Made by a program: the position numbers and the translations under genes. Of a stretch of DNA of 64,000 nt, positions 1 through 13,008 are shown in pieces. Under the pieces are notes generated by a model that was not told the DNA's origin, did not search any database, and saw only the letters and a program-made list of their open reading frames with translations. Position 1 is the stretch's first letter, and each line of letters begins with the position of its first letter. The stretch comes from Patagioenas fasciata (lineage: Eukaryota > Chordata > Aves > Columbiformes > Columbidae): contig NC_092523.1 in the NCBI RefSeq assembly GCF_037038585.1, positions 47,137,501 to 47,201,500 of the forward strand. Reading direction: 5' to 3'.

Positions 1-1972
1 TTTAGATATTTTCAGGACATATATTTAAAAAAGAAAAAAGAAAATTGGATCTACAATTTTCCCACTAGGACAAATTACTGTTTGATATATGTGAACAAGA
101 AGGCTTTGCATTCAGTGAAGGTGTCAGCCCCGATGGGTAACAGAGCCCCCGGCTACTCACAGGCACAGTGCACCTGTGCAGGCTTTTCTATCCTGCTCCT
201 GCCTACTACAGACCCACAGACTCTGCCTGAATCTGTCCATCCAGGCCCTTCTCTTTCTAGCAGACAACATCACAACTGTTCCAGAAGAGATTAGAGAGAG
301 ATTTTCTTTCTAGATCAGGTTCAGACTTTATTCTTAACTGTTTTGTTAAGCTTGTCTAAAAACAGAGGCCAAAAAAGATCTAGGCTACATTTATACCTTC
401 TGCCACTGCTACCAGTACCAGCAGTGAAGCTGCATTTGGGAAGAGCCACAAGTCCATTTGCATTCCAGCAGGAGCCTGAGGCTGATCACTCTGCCCTGTG
501 CAAGGGCTTCTCTCCCCACAGGATTGCTAACAGGTTCTTCCAGTGGTGACTAAAGCAATAGCTTTTGCAACAAGAACACTCTCCTGCTAAAGGGCGGGCT
601 ATGTCTGGGTGCTAATTTAACAAAGGTTGCCTATGAGATTTGGATGGTAGCGCACGGTTACTGCCAAGTAGGGTTGGCTTTAACTTCAGTGTGAATTGTT
701 CTACATCATATTCGTAACTTTTTATTCAGCAGTCACCAGAAAACTTAGCCTCAGTGACAATAAAGCTGGATATCATTGCCTCTGTGAAAAAATGCTGTGA
801 TTTCTTATATTTATGGGGTCATTTATCATACAAAGAAATGCACTGGCCATCTCAGAAAGGCTGGTCATTTTATGAGTAGCTCCACCCAAAGGTTTCAGTG
901 TACTGTCCTGTTCAGCCAGCAATGCACGCTTGCTGAATACATTTTCTGATACAAAACCACTATGTTATTGCATGTACTCTTTGTCATCGCAAGAACTTAT
1001 TAGAAATACTGATGGATAGAAATTAGCTGGACAGGGATAACCAACTGACAAATGATGTCCAGATGAATTTTCAATAGCATTATTTCAAAACCCTCCAGGA
1101 TGAACCACCATCCATGCTCTGCTACAAAGGGGAAAGTCACCTTGCCGACTGGTTGTCAAACTTCGTAACACATACTGCTAAAATGGTAACTTGTAAATAT
1201 TAAGAGTTAACTTGCTTTTTTCTTGAGTTGTGCAAAGTGAAAAGTATTTTCTAACTATATAAGCAGACATTATAGAAACACAATAAATACAGACTTTTAA
1301 AATTATTATTGTATAGTTTAAAAACAGTGTACATAAAAGACCTGAAAAAAATATCACAGTAAACGACCCAAGATGTTATATTTTACCAAGCATTACAAGT
1401 CTACAGATTTAGAGATAACATCACACTATATAAAAAAGCAAACATGTTTAGAAATTTCTGGGGACTGGGAGGAGGGTAGCAAATAAAGGAAATTGTCATT
1501 TTGTCGTAGGCTGACATAATGAAATAAATATATATGACCATAGGATTCAGTATATATAGTTCCAGGTTACTTAATTAGATTAATCTATAGGGCAACAATT
1601 TTAGGGGAGGAATCTTCCTACTTCCCTTCTTGCCTTGCAACTTTTTAAAGAAGTATTTTAATCTAATATGAAGCATTGATCTTGTTATATTTTTATTTTA
1701 TGTTGCCCAATACAGTACAGAAGAGGTGGTAAAATATTTTATCAAATGTATGCATTTTTCAACTCAAATACCAGTTAAATATTTGCTGCAAACAGAATTT
1801 CTGAAGCATGTGTTTAAAATTTATGTATTAAAAAAATCAAGAGTCCTAAAGGCATTACCAGGTTTCTCTGCTTACAGCTTTACCTTTAAAATATTTTAAC
1901 TTCTAGATTTTTTCATCCAGTGTCCCTGAACTATTTTTAAGCATGTCAATAGGGAGCAGATAAGCCACCTAC
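1..1972 (-). other. TRIM2: TRIM2 intron after coding exon 5 (partial)
   Basis: This is the start of the intron that separates the filamin-domain exon from the first NHL exon. It begins GTAGGT at 1972 and runs off the window. Neither strand contains sequence resembling the NHL repeats (for example GTKGRNKGEF or GVAVDSNG), so the next exon is outside. It is AT-rich unique sequence, particularly 1190-1860. Confidence 0.85.
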
Positions 1973-2696
1973 CTACTCTGAAGATCAGATCATCTTCAAT
2001 GGGATTCTCTTTTCTTTTGCCAGTGCTGTACATGCTTGCAGGTCTCTTCACAGCTTTCTGCTTCACGTGACCACTGCCAGGAGATTTAACACGTCTCTTA
2101 ACCCCTTCAGTGGTAGGGGACACATCTGCTGATCTGACCACTTTAAGTTTGAATGGGCTGCCCTTGATATGTTGATCATAAAGTCTCAGTGACAAAGTGA
2201 AATCCCCTTCTTTCTGAACAGTATACAAAAATTCATAAGTGCCATTTTTATTGTCAAGTATTTCTCCGTCTGCTACACTCCCATCAGGTGTGCTCAGTTC
2301 AGCAGTGAGGTAAGCATTTCCAGATTTACAGAGCTCCCCATCTTTGTCCTTAGTTGTGATGGTGACGGACATGGGCTGCCCAATCACCGTCTGACGCAGC
2401 CCCTCACCTGTGGCAACTGTTTCAGAGGCAACAGCATTAGTGGTTAAAATAGTACCCAGATTGTGAATGGACTTCTTCAGACCTTCTGTTTCCACTATGA
2501 AGTCCAACTGATCATTTTCACGGGGCTGTAACGGGAAGTCCCGCTCGGCTAGTTCATTCAGCTTGTCACTCATTTGCTTCTTCACCAGGAGAACTTCAGT
2601 TTCAGTGCCGTGGTTGAGTGCTTGCGCCGTAAAGTTGCTGCAACTTTTAATGCTTTCTTGTCCTTCAAGTAAGGTATCCAGCTGCGTCTGGAGGAC
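1973..2696 (-). CDS. TRIM2: TRIM2 coding exon 5: coiled-coil end, filamin/ABP280 repeat and basic linker
   Basis: This exon encodes residues 236-476 and the first base of codon 477. It starts VLQTQLDTLLEGQESIKSC and ends IEDDLIFRV. About residues 320-421 form the filamin-type immunoglobulin-like repeat (VTITTKDKDGELCKSG, then LSTPDGSVADGEILDNKNG, then EGDFTLSLRLYDQHIKGSPF). It is followed by a basic, Ser/Pro-rich linker (KRRVKSPGSGHVKQKAVKR) leading to the NHL propeller. The open frame runs past the splice site to 1896, but homology ends at FRV-G. Three GT dinucleotides in a (GTAG)n donor context follow at 1976, 1972 and 1968. Phase and homology select the intron start at 1972, because human continues Val-Gly there. 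Confidence 0.96.
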
Positions 2697-5600
2697 CTGT
2701 GTGCATTACCAAACACCAGATTAGCATCATGTAACAAGAACTATCCTAGCAAGATGTAGCATGCTTTATGTATGAAGGCCCTTGTAGAAACACAATTTAT
2801 ATTGCTTTATTTTAGAGTTTGTTTTAAAGATTCATTTTAAAAGAAGCGCAACACTGATTCCCTGTATGTTCTTGGAATATCATGCTGCAAGACAAAAAAA
2901 ATGTACCCTGTTTTGGGTCATCAAGGCTTCACAGATCCACTTTCACACTAGATTGAATTATTACCTCATCTGCCTGTCTTGTTTCTTTTTTTTGAACCTT
3001 GCTCCATTTGACTCTCATCAGTCAAAGTTAATGAGATAGTTACTGAGCTGTGTGCACAGAAATACAGTTATTTTTGAGTCATCAGGCACACTAATAAGGG
3101 AGGCTGCAAGAAATTTCCTGAAACTATTCCTTCAGAGCCAAGGGAAACCTTGGGTTACTCCTTTATGGAGACAGACAAGAAGGCACTCTCAAGATCCATT
3201 CATCCTGATGAAAAATGTGATTCTTAATCTAAATGTGAAGAAAGGAAAAGTCTCCCCAGCAGAGGCAAATAAGTTAATTGCCCAGTTTCAGCAGGCAGAA
3301 AAGCAAAATATAAAAGATGGGTCGTGGATAGTGGAAAGTGTTGGGTTGAGTAGCCTAAAATTTTGGTGGGCAGCAAGTAGCTACTCTGTATTTAAGAGTG
3401 AGGGCCAGCTTTTATTATAGGCTTAGTTGGGGCCCTCCATCTAAAGTCCTTGAAACAGTATTGACCTCAGAATTATTAGGTGTGGGCTGGGAGCAAGACT
3501 AACATATTCTTTTAAACCAGTTTTGCAATGAATTGGAAAAAGGATCCCTGAATTGTAACAACCTAGCAGAGAAATTTATGATAGTCAGGAAAGCCCAAAC
3601 ATTCCAGCTACCCCACACACTCTCCACTGATGAAATTCCCAAACCAAAGTACCCAGTCACACATGTGGTATGTTTTTCCTACAGAGAACTAGGGCACAGA
3701 CATTACCATGCACCAGAGAAGTTATTTTGTTGGTCATCACTCTAAAGTAAATATTTTTGAAACACTTCATTTGATTTTAAAATAAAGTTAGAGACCCTGT
3801 GTATTTATTGCTATGACATACTCTTCCCTTGCTGAGGCATACCACGTAATGACACTGCATTCTAAGGGCATTTTTCTTCTGAATTTTACAAAGCTATCTG
3901 CTTTTCAGTCACTACAGAAAATCCAGGCTGATGAGTTACTGATATGTGAAAGTGATAACAAGACAAAATCTTTTGCAAGCAAAACAGAATGAATACATTT
4001 CAATACTACACTGAAATTTCTAATTATCTGTTTTTCTAGACATCTATAAACCTCTCAGGATTCAATACCAGGCATTTCTCATCTGCCTTATCTTTATTCC
4101 AGGACATAAGTAGTTGAACAGCAAAGCTAATAAGTCCCAGGATGACAAAAACCCATATACTTGGCATAACAAGCCACAAACTGAGGAGCAAGACAATTTG
4201 CAGTTATGCTTTAAAATAATTTTCTCAATAGTTTTTTTCCATTATAAAGATGGAAAATATTCAGTCCTACCATAACTAATAATTACAATGTGTTTGGAGT
4301 ATTTTACACAAGGCCTCTTTCAGTCCATTGGACAACTGAAACTGAATTGCCAATTTTCTTTTAGTAAATGTAGCCCTATCATTTTTTTCATTTTTGCAAA
4401 GTACATGATCAGAATGACGGAATATTTGGGTTTGAATTATTTTGCAGGAGTACTCTTCATTCAAAAGCAAAATCCAATTCCAAACGCTCTTTTTTTGTGT
4501 AAACAGAGGAGATGCCTCTTTTATTGCTTATGTGCAGTTTTGTAAAAATGTGGTTCTCTAATATCCAAACTCATCTTTTTAACTATTTTAAATTGCTTTA
4601 GACAACAGTAAGATAATTTAACATCATATTCCATCTTGTGTGAACTTTGTACACACCCTAAGTATATTTGCTTGCTAAGAAAATAAGTTTTTATGACATC
4701 TTGGATACGTTTAGATGAATCTGGGACCTAAGTCCAAATTTTTGATGCTAAAAGCTCCTCAGCTGCTGCTGGGCTCTGGAGATGACTAAATTCTGTGCCC
4801 CAGTGGTTTTGATCTCCTTTTGTTCATGAAAGTACAGATCTTGTGCACATGTTAGAATTCCTCCATTTTCACAGGCTCAGCAGCTCAATAACTTCCTAAT
4901 GATCAAGTCTGTTCCAGATCCAGAAATGTAGCATTCCTCTGTTTCAGACATCTGGAGATGCTCAAGCTGTTCAGCAATCGCAGAGAATGCCCAAAGATGA
5001 CAATATTATCGGTCACTCTTGAAACTTCAGTTATTGGTGCTTTCTTTTAAAGGCTACTTTGAAGGAAGAGATCTCTCTTTTATATAAAACAGACAACTGA
5101 CGCTCAAGACAACAAGGACTAAATTCTTTCATTTGCCTGATTCAGACTTAGTAATCCTCAACAAAAACCCAACCCACAAGGATATAGACTACTCTTTGAA
5201 AAATGGCAGACTTCTGTTTTCTTCTTCTGAAGCTTAGTCTACAACACAGGGGAGGGGAAACAGAAGATTCAGTCACCCAGGTAGGAAGTAAAAGAGTGCA
5301 TACAGCTCTGGCATCTACTGCTCTCTGCATTCCCCTGAGAAAGTGAGATGTCCCTCCAGTGCTTATGTGTTTCAACCAGTGACATCTAATGTGAAATATG
5401 TTATCAGCCATTTGAAAGGAAAACTGTTTTAAAGCAAAACATTAAGCCTCGCTGAGTTCTTCAGAAGAAATTGCTTGGCCTGTATCTTGGGGGAGGGGCT
5501 AGCGTGGTGTATCCTAGGATTGCAGCCCAAGGATTTCAGACTTTCCTTTAGTGTTCACTTATTTTCACCTGCACATCAGCATGTTGGCTTTAAGCAGATG

Positions 5601-5848
5601 CCTGCTTAGTGTGTTGGCCATCTTAGATCCTCACACACTATGCACAAAGGCTACCTGCCCTTACAGGGTCTGGATTCCATTTATAAGGCTGGGCACCCAC
5701 AAGCAAGGCTCTGCAGCACCTGATTTCAGGAAAATAATGTTCTCTTCTGGATCTCAGACACGATTTGTTGAACTGGCATCCTGCATCATTTGTAAAAACT
5801 GGCTGATTAAATTAATAGCTTTTCATTGAAACAAAACATGCATCTTAC
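2697..5848 (-). other. TRIM2: TRIM2 intron between coding exons 4 and 5
   Basis: This is a 3.15-kb phase-0 intron. Its donor begins GTAAGATGC and its acceptor is CACACAG before GTCCTCC. On the plus strand, 3052-3420 and 3533-3745 are two modest open frames. The second contains a degenerate zinc-knuckle-like pattern at 3671-3712, reported among the findings as a very weak hint of a decayed retroelement. Otherwise this is unique AT-rich sequence. Confidence 0.8.
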
Positions 5849-6029
5849 TTTGTGTTTAAGGCCATAATTCACTTCCAGTTCCATAAGCAGCACGCTCTTT
5901 CGCACATTTAAAGTCTTCTGGAGTTCATCAAAAGTGGAATGAATGTCATCTACAATGCTAGCCTTTTGGTTGGTTAACTGGTGTATAATTTCAGATATAA
6001 AATGAAGTGCTGAGTCGATCTCTGGAAGC
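5849..6029 (-). CDS. TRIM2: TRIM2 coding exon 4: coiled coil
   Basis: This exon encodes the last base of Arg175 and residues 176-235 (LPEIDSALHFISEIIHQ to VNYGLKHK). The segment is rich in Leu, Ile, Glu and Lys in heptad-like spacing, as expected of the TRIM B-box C-terminal coiled coil. Only one difference from the remembered human protein stands out: His184 where human has Gln. The acceptor AG is the complement of 6030-6031 and the donor GTAAG is the complement of 5844-5848. The exon ends at a codon boundary. There is no independent ATG at this exon, and it is recognised by homology and phase. Confidence 0.96.
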
Positions 6030-6665
6030 CTGAGGGAAGGATTAAATTACAAAGATTGCTGTTTCAAAAGTCATTGAACATTGGCCCTTGCCCTGATATC
6101 TTTTGAAGAAACAATCTCATCAGCAGGCTGTCTTTAAACTTGGTTATTTCCCATAATTAAGTTTATTCCATTTATAACCATATAGTGGTTTTGGTCTGAT
6201 AAAATAAGGCTAATACAGGGCCTTCCCTTATTGAAATCCATTAGACTTTAGGCATTTCCAACTAGGAGGTCTTAGATCCTCTGTTCTTTATGCAAGTGTA
6301 TCCACTTAGGAAGATGTAACTAGATCTATCTGTAGTGTTTGCATTAGTCTTTTAAACATGCAGTATTATTTATCATGAAATTCATGACTGGCTAGGACTT
6401 TTCTCCTCAACATTTTATGCCCCTTCTTTGGAGAACACCTGCATTTCTAATGGCTTCTGTTTTGTGAAAGACAGGAATATTTTCCTCTTTTCTCTAATCC
6501 CCCAGTGCATCACACTTAATGGATTTTTTTCCTTATGCTGGCCTCACTATCTCTGTTTTCTAGGTAAAGGTCCACAGCACCAGCACATTAAAAGATCTAC
6601 CCAAGGTAACATGGGAAGCCAGTGGTAGAACTGAAAACAGAAAATAATTAGAGGAGCCTCCATAC
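6030..6665 (-). other. TRIM2: TRIM2 intron between coding exons 3 and 4
   Basis: This is a short phase-2 intron of 636 bp, beginning GTATGG and ending CCTTCCCTCAG on the minus strand. It holds AT-rich unique sequence with no repeat or additional exon. Confidence 0.9.
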
Positions 6666-6817
6666 CTTTTGTTGACAGCATCCAGCTGAACTTGGAGGGA
6701 AGCTTTGTGTTGTTCCACCACATCCTTGAGTGGTACCGTGGGATGTTCTGCGTGTTCTCCCTCTGTACACTCCCGGCACATGGCTGTCTCACAAGACTGG
6801 CAGTAAAATTCCATCAC
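6666..6817 (-). CDS. TRIM2: TRIM2 coding exon 3: B-box zinc finger and start of coiled coil
   Basis: This exon encodes residues 125-174 and two bases of Arg175. The B-box type 2 ligands are all present: Cys130, Cys133, Cys138, Cys141, His146 and His149, with Cys118 and His121 supplied by the previous exon. After Pro150 the sequence [21 protein letters not shown] enters the coiled coil through which TRIM proteins dimerise. The acceptor is the complement of 6818-6819 (TTTTCCAG, then GTGATGG) and the donor is the complement of 6664-6665, with the intron beginning GTATGG. The phase fits the next exon, which contributes the last base of Arg175. Confidence 0.97.
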
Positions 6818-9800
6818 CTGGAAAAGTGCACAATTCTAAATTCAAACATGGCACCAGTAACATCACTCAAAGCACATCTTACTGGGTCTTGAACTCATGT
6901 TAGTATCCGAGCTCTGAGACAAAACTTCTTTCTTGGACACTACCAATTTACTGTCTAAAAGATGGATGTTATTCTTGTGTATTTCACCTCAAAATCCTGG
7001 TTTAAATGGATTTCATTCTGTCAGAAGGTATCAGAAGAGCAGCCTGGGAAACAGAATGCTGGATGTCAAGGCTAGCCCTGACATTATCTTTATACTGTGT
7101 AGTAGTAAGTTTTGGAGTCTCTCTCAACTCCATGAAACAACTCAAAAAACAGGACATTCAAGTCCCCATGCTAATTTGATCCTTAGTCTCCCCAGAGGGT
7201 CTGCCAAAGAAGTGTAAACTTAGACCGTTTTACATAACAGTGCCACCCATGGAACATGAACTCAGTGGACCTCACCAAATAGCATGTTTATTTGCTAGAG
7301 AAAGTCACCCAAAATGAACCAACATGGTGCAGGGAAAAATCTCCATATCCCATTATTAATCCCTTAAAACCATCAAAACCTAAAATCTGAGGTTATAGTA
7401 AGAGTGCTGATCTACACTTGAAGGAGGAGGAGATTGTTTCAACCCGTTATATACTCAGTAAGATGCTGTCTGGAGATAAAAAAAAGATCTTTACATGTAA
7501 CAAACACCCAAAATTCTGAATATCTTAATGAAGGAAACAGAAAAGTGCTGCAGCCAAAATTGTACATTAGTCAAAACAATGCACATATGTGCAAATTTGG
7601 TTTGAGACTTTCTTTCACATCTAGGAAGTGCTTGAGCACAGAGCATTTTAGGCTTACTAAAAGTATGTAAGGAAGCTCATAGCATATGCTTTAAAGCAAG
7701 ACATTGGCAGCTCTCTTACATTCAGCATCAGAATCTTGAATAACTTGGCTGATACTTCAGGCACTCAGACCTCTTGCACAATGATGCTTTTGCTGGAGAT
7801 GTTGGTTGACAACAAGATGGTTGTATAGAACTGGCTGTTTTCAGGTGAGCAAAGGGGCCTGTACCAGCACTGTGCAATGTAGCTGGCTGCTCCAAGTTGT
7901 TTTGAGAATTAGGAGGGAGAAGCAAGAGCCATGATTTGCATGTAGCTATTAGCATTAATAAGGATTTTCCTCTGATAAGCTCCTTTCCGTCTTATTCCCA
8001 TTCTTCCCTCTTATCTCAGTTCACAAGATACGGGATTCATATGCAATGAGGGTTTAGTCATCTGTTGGGTCATTCATGTAAGCCAATTTAAAGAAAATTC
8101 AAAAGCTGCTTCAAATAAAATGTGTAAGATCAAATACATCAGCAAGGAAAAAAAAAAGTAGATTTTCTAAACAATGACAGCCCCCAACAACCCTACTCCA
8201 GTCACTGTGAATTTATCAGTCTCACAGTAGTAGACTTTCTGGGGCCTGACGGTTACTTTGATAGACATTAAGATGTGATGCAGTCTTACAGTGCATAAAG
8301 GAAATTAGTTAAACAGAGTTTAGGATTTAAATTATTTTCAAAGGCTTCAAAAATTTGCAACCAGAAACAACCAAAAGGAACAACATTTTATTAGGAAATT
8401 CAAGTCTTTTTATATGGTAAAAAAAAAAAAACACAACCACATTTATTTTGAATGAGTGTCAAAAGTTCATCTTTCTGACTCTTCATAATTTAATGCCTAG
8501 GTTCAAGATATTTTTAAAAGCCCCTTACTATACTTATCCAATATTTTTATCTTTGGATACAATTATTAGAATAATTTAATATTTCTGTTCCCTATTGAAC
8601 ACCTCATAATAAACATAATTATATTTGCAGCAACATAGATAAGAAAGCAAGCATTTCATTGGCATATTAAAGTTTAGCTTAATCAATATTCTTCTTCTTT
8701 ATACAAACACCAGAGAATGATAATAGCAAGCAGACCACAAAGACCTAATGTGTATGTCTGCATAGAAATAGTCCTCTTTGCATCAGTCAAATTCAAAATG
8801 TTCTGAGTGAAGCAGATTTAATTTCCCATTAAAATCTTTGGATTGTGCCCTAGCTGAAGGAGAAGTAAAACCTAGTATTAATACAATTCAGGCTTCAAGT
8901 CCCTAGATAAGCTGATTTCCTAAGATTTTGTCTAGCATTTCTCAATCAGGTAAGATTAATTTCTAACTACAGACAGACATGTATTACCTGGCTTTTCCTC
9001 TCTGCCCTCAATGCCCAACATAGGCATAACATTTTGTGACATTCCCAGAAGGCTTTTCACAATAACAGGTTTGCTTTAGAAAATGTCTCAGGAAAAAACA
9101 TTTGCCTCAATTTATCCTTTCTAAATTGAGGAGAGCTCTTGGGCATGATATGCTTTGGCATCTAATACTGGCTTCAGCTATATTTCCACTGAAGTCAACT
9201 ACAATGTTCCCTTCAGCTGTAACAAAATGAGCATTAATACCCACTGGTTTTGAAATCACATCCACTAACTCCTACCTTAAACCAGACCAGCATATTTCAG
9301 CACAATGATCTAATCAGAGACCCATGTATAATCTTCACTATTGTAACTTAACTGAATTTACGGAAACTTTTTTATTTACATGATCAAGGGTACAGATGCT
9401 TCTGAATTAGATTTCACAAAGCCAAAGCACACTACTTCCAGCCCTTCAAAGTTCAGGTCTCAAGAAAAAGGCTCTCACCAGTCTCTTATATCAGAAAAGA
9501 ACTATGAATCATTTTAAGGAGAGCCAATGAAATGCAAATAAAAACGAGGAATGTATTAATCAGTAACCACTACACACACAGAGGTATAGTACACATCAAA
9601 AAAGTTACACCAGTTAATCATTAATCGGAGTGTACAGCACATCAGTTCTACAACTCCAGCAGGTCAGTAAAGGAGAGGGAACTAAGCAGTTCCTCTGCAA
9701 GAGTAATTACTAATTATCAGCTGAATTATTCGTATACAACCAATATACCTAAACTGAGTATCAAATAAAACATTCTCAGAAAGGTGTCTTAAAATACTGG

Positions 9801-10661
9801 CACATATTTCTTGGCTTGCATAGAAGCACAGCATTCAGTTTACAACACAACATTGCTCAGCTTTGCAATGTGATCTACTTACATGTTTGCATAAGCTTGG
9901 CTATGGAACAGGAGTTCATGTGCCTATCATGAAGCCACACAGGCTAACATTAAAAATTGTGAAGTAAGCAGAATTAGAGCTGTTCTTGTCATGATCCAGG
10001 GATACTTGCTCAGTTGGGGGTACTTGCCAATCAATAAATACACTTACATGATTTGAGAGTGTATGTGGGGGGATGCTGGGTAAAAAAAGTAGGTGGGAGA
10101 AAACCCAAAGGACTGATGCATGAGATGCACAAAACGCTGCAGGATAAATGGAAGCTCTGTGTTTCTAGCCTGTGCTGAGCTAGGACACCCTTTTACTTGG
10201 CCTCATGTTAACACGCTCACATAGCTTTTGGTACTGTCTCAGTGTGCAGGTAAGTTAAGCTTATAAGGTCCCTGCCACATAATACCTAAACAAGCCCACA
10301 TGTTCCCACAGCAATAATTGAGTCTACCAATAAGAGAACTATGAAAACCCATCCCAACAAGGCACAGGTACAAGGTTCAGCACTTGCAGAACAACAATCT
10401 TGACCAAATGTGCTAAGAGACAGTATCATCCAAGACGACTGGTAAGATGAAGTAATATCCTGCCTACTTTAAGATTCTCCTCTAAGACCATTTGAGCTAT
10501 CTTTAAAGAAACCCTTGTCTTCTGTTGACATATTATAAAATCAAAGAACTTGTGTGATTCCAATTCTCCCACTATCTTTTTAGAACAAAATATCCATGAG
10601 AAACCAGACCAGTCAGTACAAATCAGTACCTGTACATATCAGAGGAGTTCATCTCACTTAC
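6818..10661 (-). other. TRIM2: TRIM2 intron between coding exons 2 and 3
   Basis: This is a 3.8-kb phase-0 intron with a GTAAGT donor and a TTTTCCAG acceptor. It is mostly AT-rich unique sequence. It includes an A run at 8419-8431 and a POU-type octamer ATGCAAAT at 9532-9539. No coding sequence or recognisable transposable element was found. Short open frames here, for example around 6933-7217 and 7728-7955, show no codon structure or family similarity. Confidence 0.8.
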
Positions 10662-10899
10662 ATTTCCATCATGATTGGGGCAGGAAAGTGGTTTGCCCGC
10701 AGCAACAGCAGTGACAGTCTCCAAGATGGAGGACTCTTCAATGTTGTTGTCCGGCGTTCGTTGCAGGACATCCATCAGGTTGGTGATAAAGAAATTGTTC
10801 TGGAGTGCAGAAACCCCTTTCTCTGGCAGAATGGAGGTCTGGCGGCACACGGGGCAAGAAAGGGTTAAGCTATGGGCTGGAATGTAATTCTGTAAGCAC
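10662..10899 (-). CDS. TRIM2: TRIM2 coding exon 2: second half of RING and start of B-box
   Basis: This exon encodes residues 45 (last base) to 124, in frame with the previous exon. It supplies RING ligands Cys46, Cys60 and Cys63, in the motif SCPVCRQ, completing a C3HC4 set with those in exon 1. The RING-to-B-box linker ([17 protein letters not shown]) is almost identical to the remembered human TRIM2. The local change PDNNIEESS versus human PGSNAEESS is in the variable part. B-box ligands Cys118 and His121 are near the end. The acceptor is the complement of 10900-10901 and the donor is GTAAGT, the complement of 10656-10661. The exon ends exactly after the Asn124 codon. Confidence 0.97.
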
Positions 10900-13008
10900 C
10901 TATGGGGAAGGGAGGTGAAAGGGAAGAAAGAGAGAGGGAAAATATCATCAAAGAGGGAAAAACCTCCCCTCACTCTAAGAACTGGTTCAAAATAGTGCTA
11001 GCCATACTTATAAAAGGAAAGGTACATCACCAGGCTTCAGAAGTAAAAGTGGTTAGGGGGATTTTTTTTTTCCCTTAGATCTTTTTTCCTCTGCTGCATT
11101 AAAAAAAAAAGGCTCAATAAGCTGAAAAAATTGTCACTGTTATATGCCTTTGAGATATTTGTGCAGAGCGGATCCATGCTTCCAGACATGTACTGCATCC
11201 TGCTCACATGATAGTAAAAATACTAAACTATCAGATAAACTTTGACAGACATTAAGTTATTGCAACAAGTATTTGAGCCTGTGTCTGACTAACCGGTGGT
11301 TGACCCTGGTCTTTCCAGTAGAATCTCCTTTATTAGCTTGTATCTGTGGGTTTAGTATTTCAGAGCTAAAACCTGGTCCCAGTGGACATTTTTCTTTTTC
11401 TTTCAATTAGGAAAGTTATTTGGCAGTTAGCCAGAATCAACAGAGCTCCCTTTACTCCATAGAGAAGCACATCCTAAGTTATCACAGTTTGTGTCAAGGG
11501 GAGTTTGGGGGGAAGATTTTTGTTTGTGTTTGATTAAGGGGAGGGGTGAGTTTTGTTTTGTTAAAAAGTTTTGGTTTATTTTTAAGAAAATCTGAATTTC
11601 ACAGAATGTAAATCTGACACAAAAGTTCTGTGATCAACAACGTGCATCAGAATTGTCTAGGTGATAGTGCCACTTTTGGCCTTGAAAATCAAGTTAACAG
11701 CTGCTGGGAATGAAACATTCAACTGCAATTGGCAGTCCAGTGTAGTCCCATAAGCTCTGCAGAATGCAGCTCTTCAGGAGTCCAAAATTCCTCATGAGGT
11801 GCCAACCAAGAAAGTGTGACCTTGCACAGCTACACAGCTCTCATCCACTCCCACAGGCTTTGCTTGCACCACTCTTCATCCTCCCTTGGCAACCCTCCTC
11901 CTGACCTCTGTGAAAGGAGAGCTTATGCTTTGTACATCAGCAGTACACTGGAGGAGTTCTTCCAACCTCTCTCCATAACCAGATCAACATAAGAGGATTA
12001 CAGTGAAAACCAGAAGCTGACTTTAGGATTTACACAGGAACTGAAGTCAAGAAACTTAAGACATGGTGGCAAAAATCTTGATTTCACTGACTTCAGTGAG
12101 AGTTTCACTGCTGAGTGCAGTAAAGTTGGGGTTTCCTGTTCTTCTACAAAAGACCATTTCATCTGACATACTCAGAGATCCACAGTTTTTCTTGCACCCT
12201 ATGCAAAATTAGATATGCACACAATTCTAACTAAGAGGTGGTAGTCTCCTGAACTAAATGTTCACACAAAAAAAAGCATTTATTAAAATTCTCCTGCCAT
12301 TCAATGTATAATCCTAAGAGCTTCATCCCATCATCAGATAAAAAACTCTAACCAATAATTCTTCAACTAACTTTTCTACAGATGCTGTATTTTTGCAACT
12401 GATTGATGGATAACATAACATTTAAGTATCACCATGTATATTCAATTAATTCAGCTGAATACAGTAGAGGGCATGTTACTGTTTTATCACATCTCTTTTC
12501 AGAGAGTTTTTCCATTTCAGTCAACCAAGCTGCAGAATAATGAAGACATTTAATCACAGGTTATTAATAATGTATATATCATGTCTAGCCCTTGGACATT
12601 AAATGATGGGATAATTATTTCACTGCTTAGTAAATCAACAAAGAAAGGTTTTTATTGTTTTTAATTATAAGCTAATCAGTATAAATTTGAGGCTATTAAT
12701 TTGAGGTCCAAATTCTGACTGCCATCACCTTTCACATTGTTTTAACTGTATTCATTAGTTTAATTTCATTTATTATTATTGACTCTTGCATAAAGGGAAT
12801 GCATTCCAAATATCTCACTGCTGCCTCTTCTTCCTGCTGCCACAACTAACAGTCTTTATCCCTGCCCCTCCAGCCTTCCTAAACTTTTTCATGCCTTAAC
12901 ATGACCTTTACAAGTAAAGAAAAAACTCCCTGCCCACTAAAAGATGCATTGTTCTGTGCTTGTTGCATGACACAAATACCTCGTTACCAGCATGAGGGAA
13001 GGACTTAC
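10900..13008 (-). other. TRIM2: TRIM2 intron between coding exons 1 and 2
   Basis: This is a 2.1-kb intron in phase 2 that splits the Arg45 codon within the RING. It has a consensus GTAAGT donor at its right end. The acceptor at its left end (CCCATAG, complement of 10900-10906) follows a pyrimidine-rich stretch. The content is AT-rich unique sequence, especially 12400-12800, which has many ATTA/TAAT motifs. No internal exon or mobile element was recognised. Confidence 0.85.

Noticed and set aside
1896..1972. Open frame of TRIM2 exon 5 continuing 25 codons past the splice site
   Set aside because: Homology to TRIM2 stops at FRV-G, the donor is consensus, and the following residues are intron translation.
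3671..3712. Genuine zinc-finger gene in TRIM2 intron
   Set aside because: Two of the four metal-ligand positions are not Cys. It is kept only as a weak hint of a decayed retroelement.
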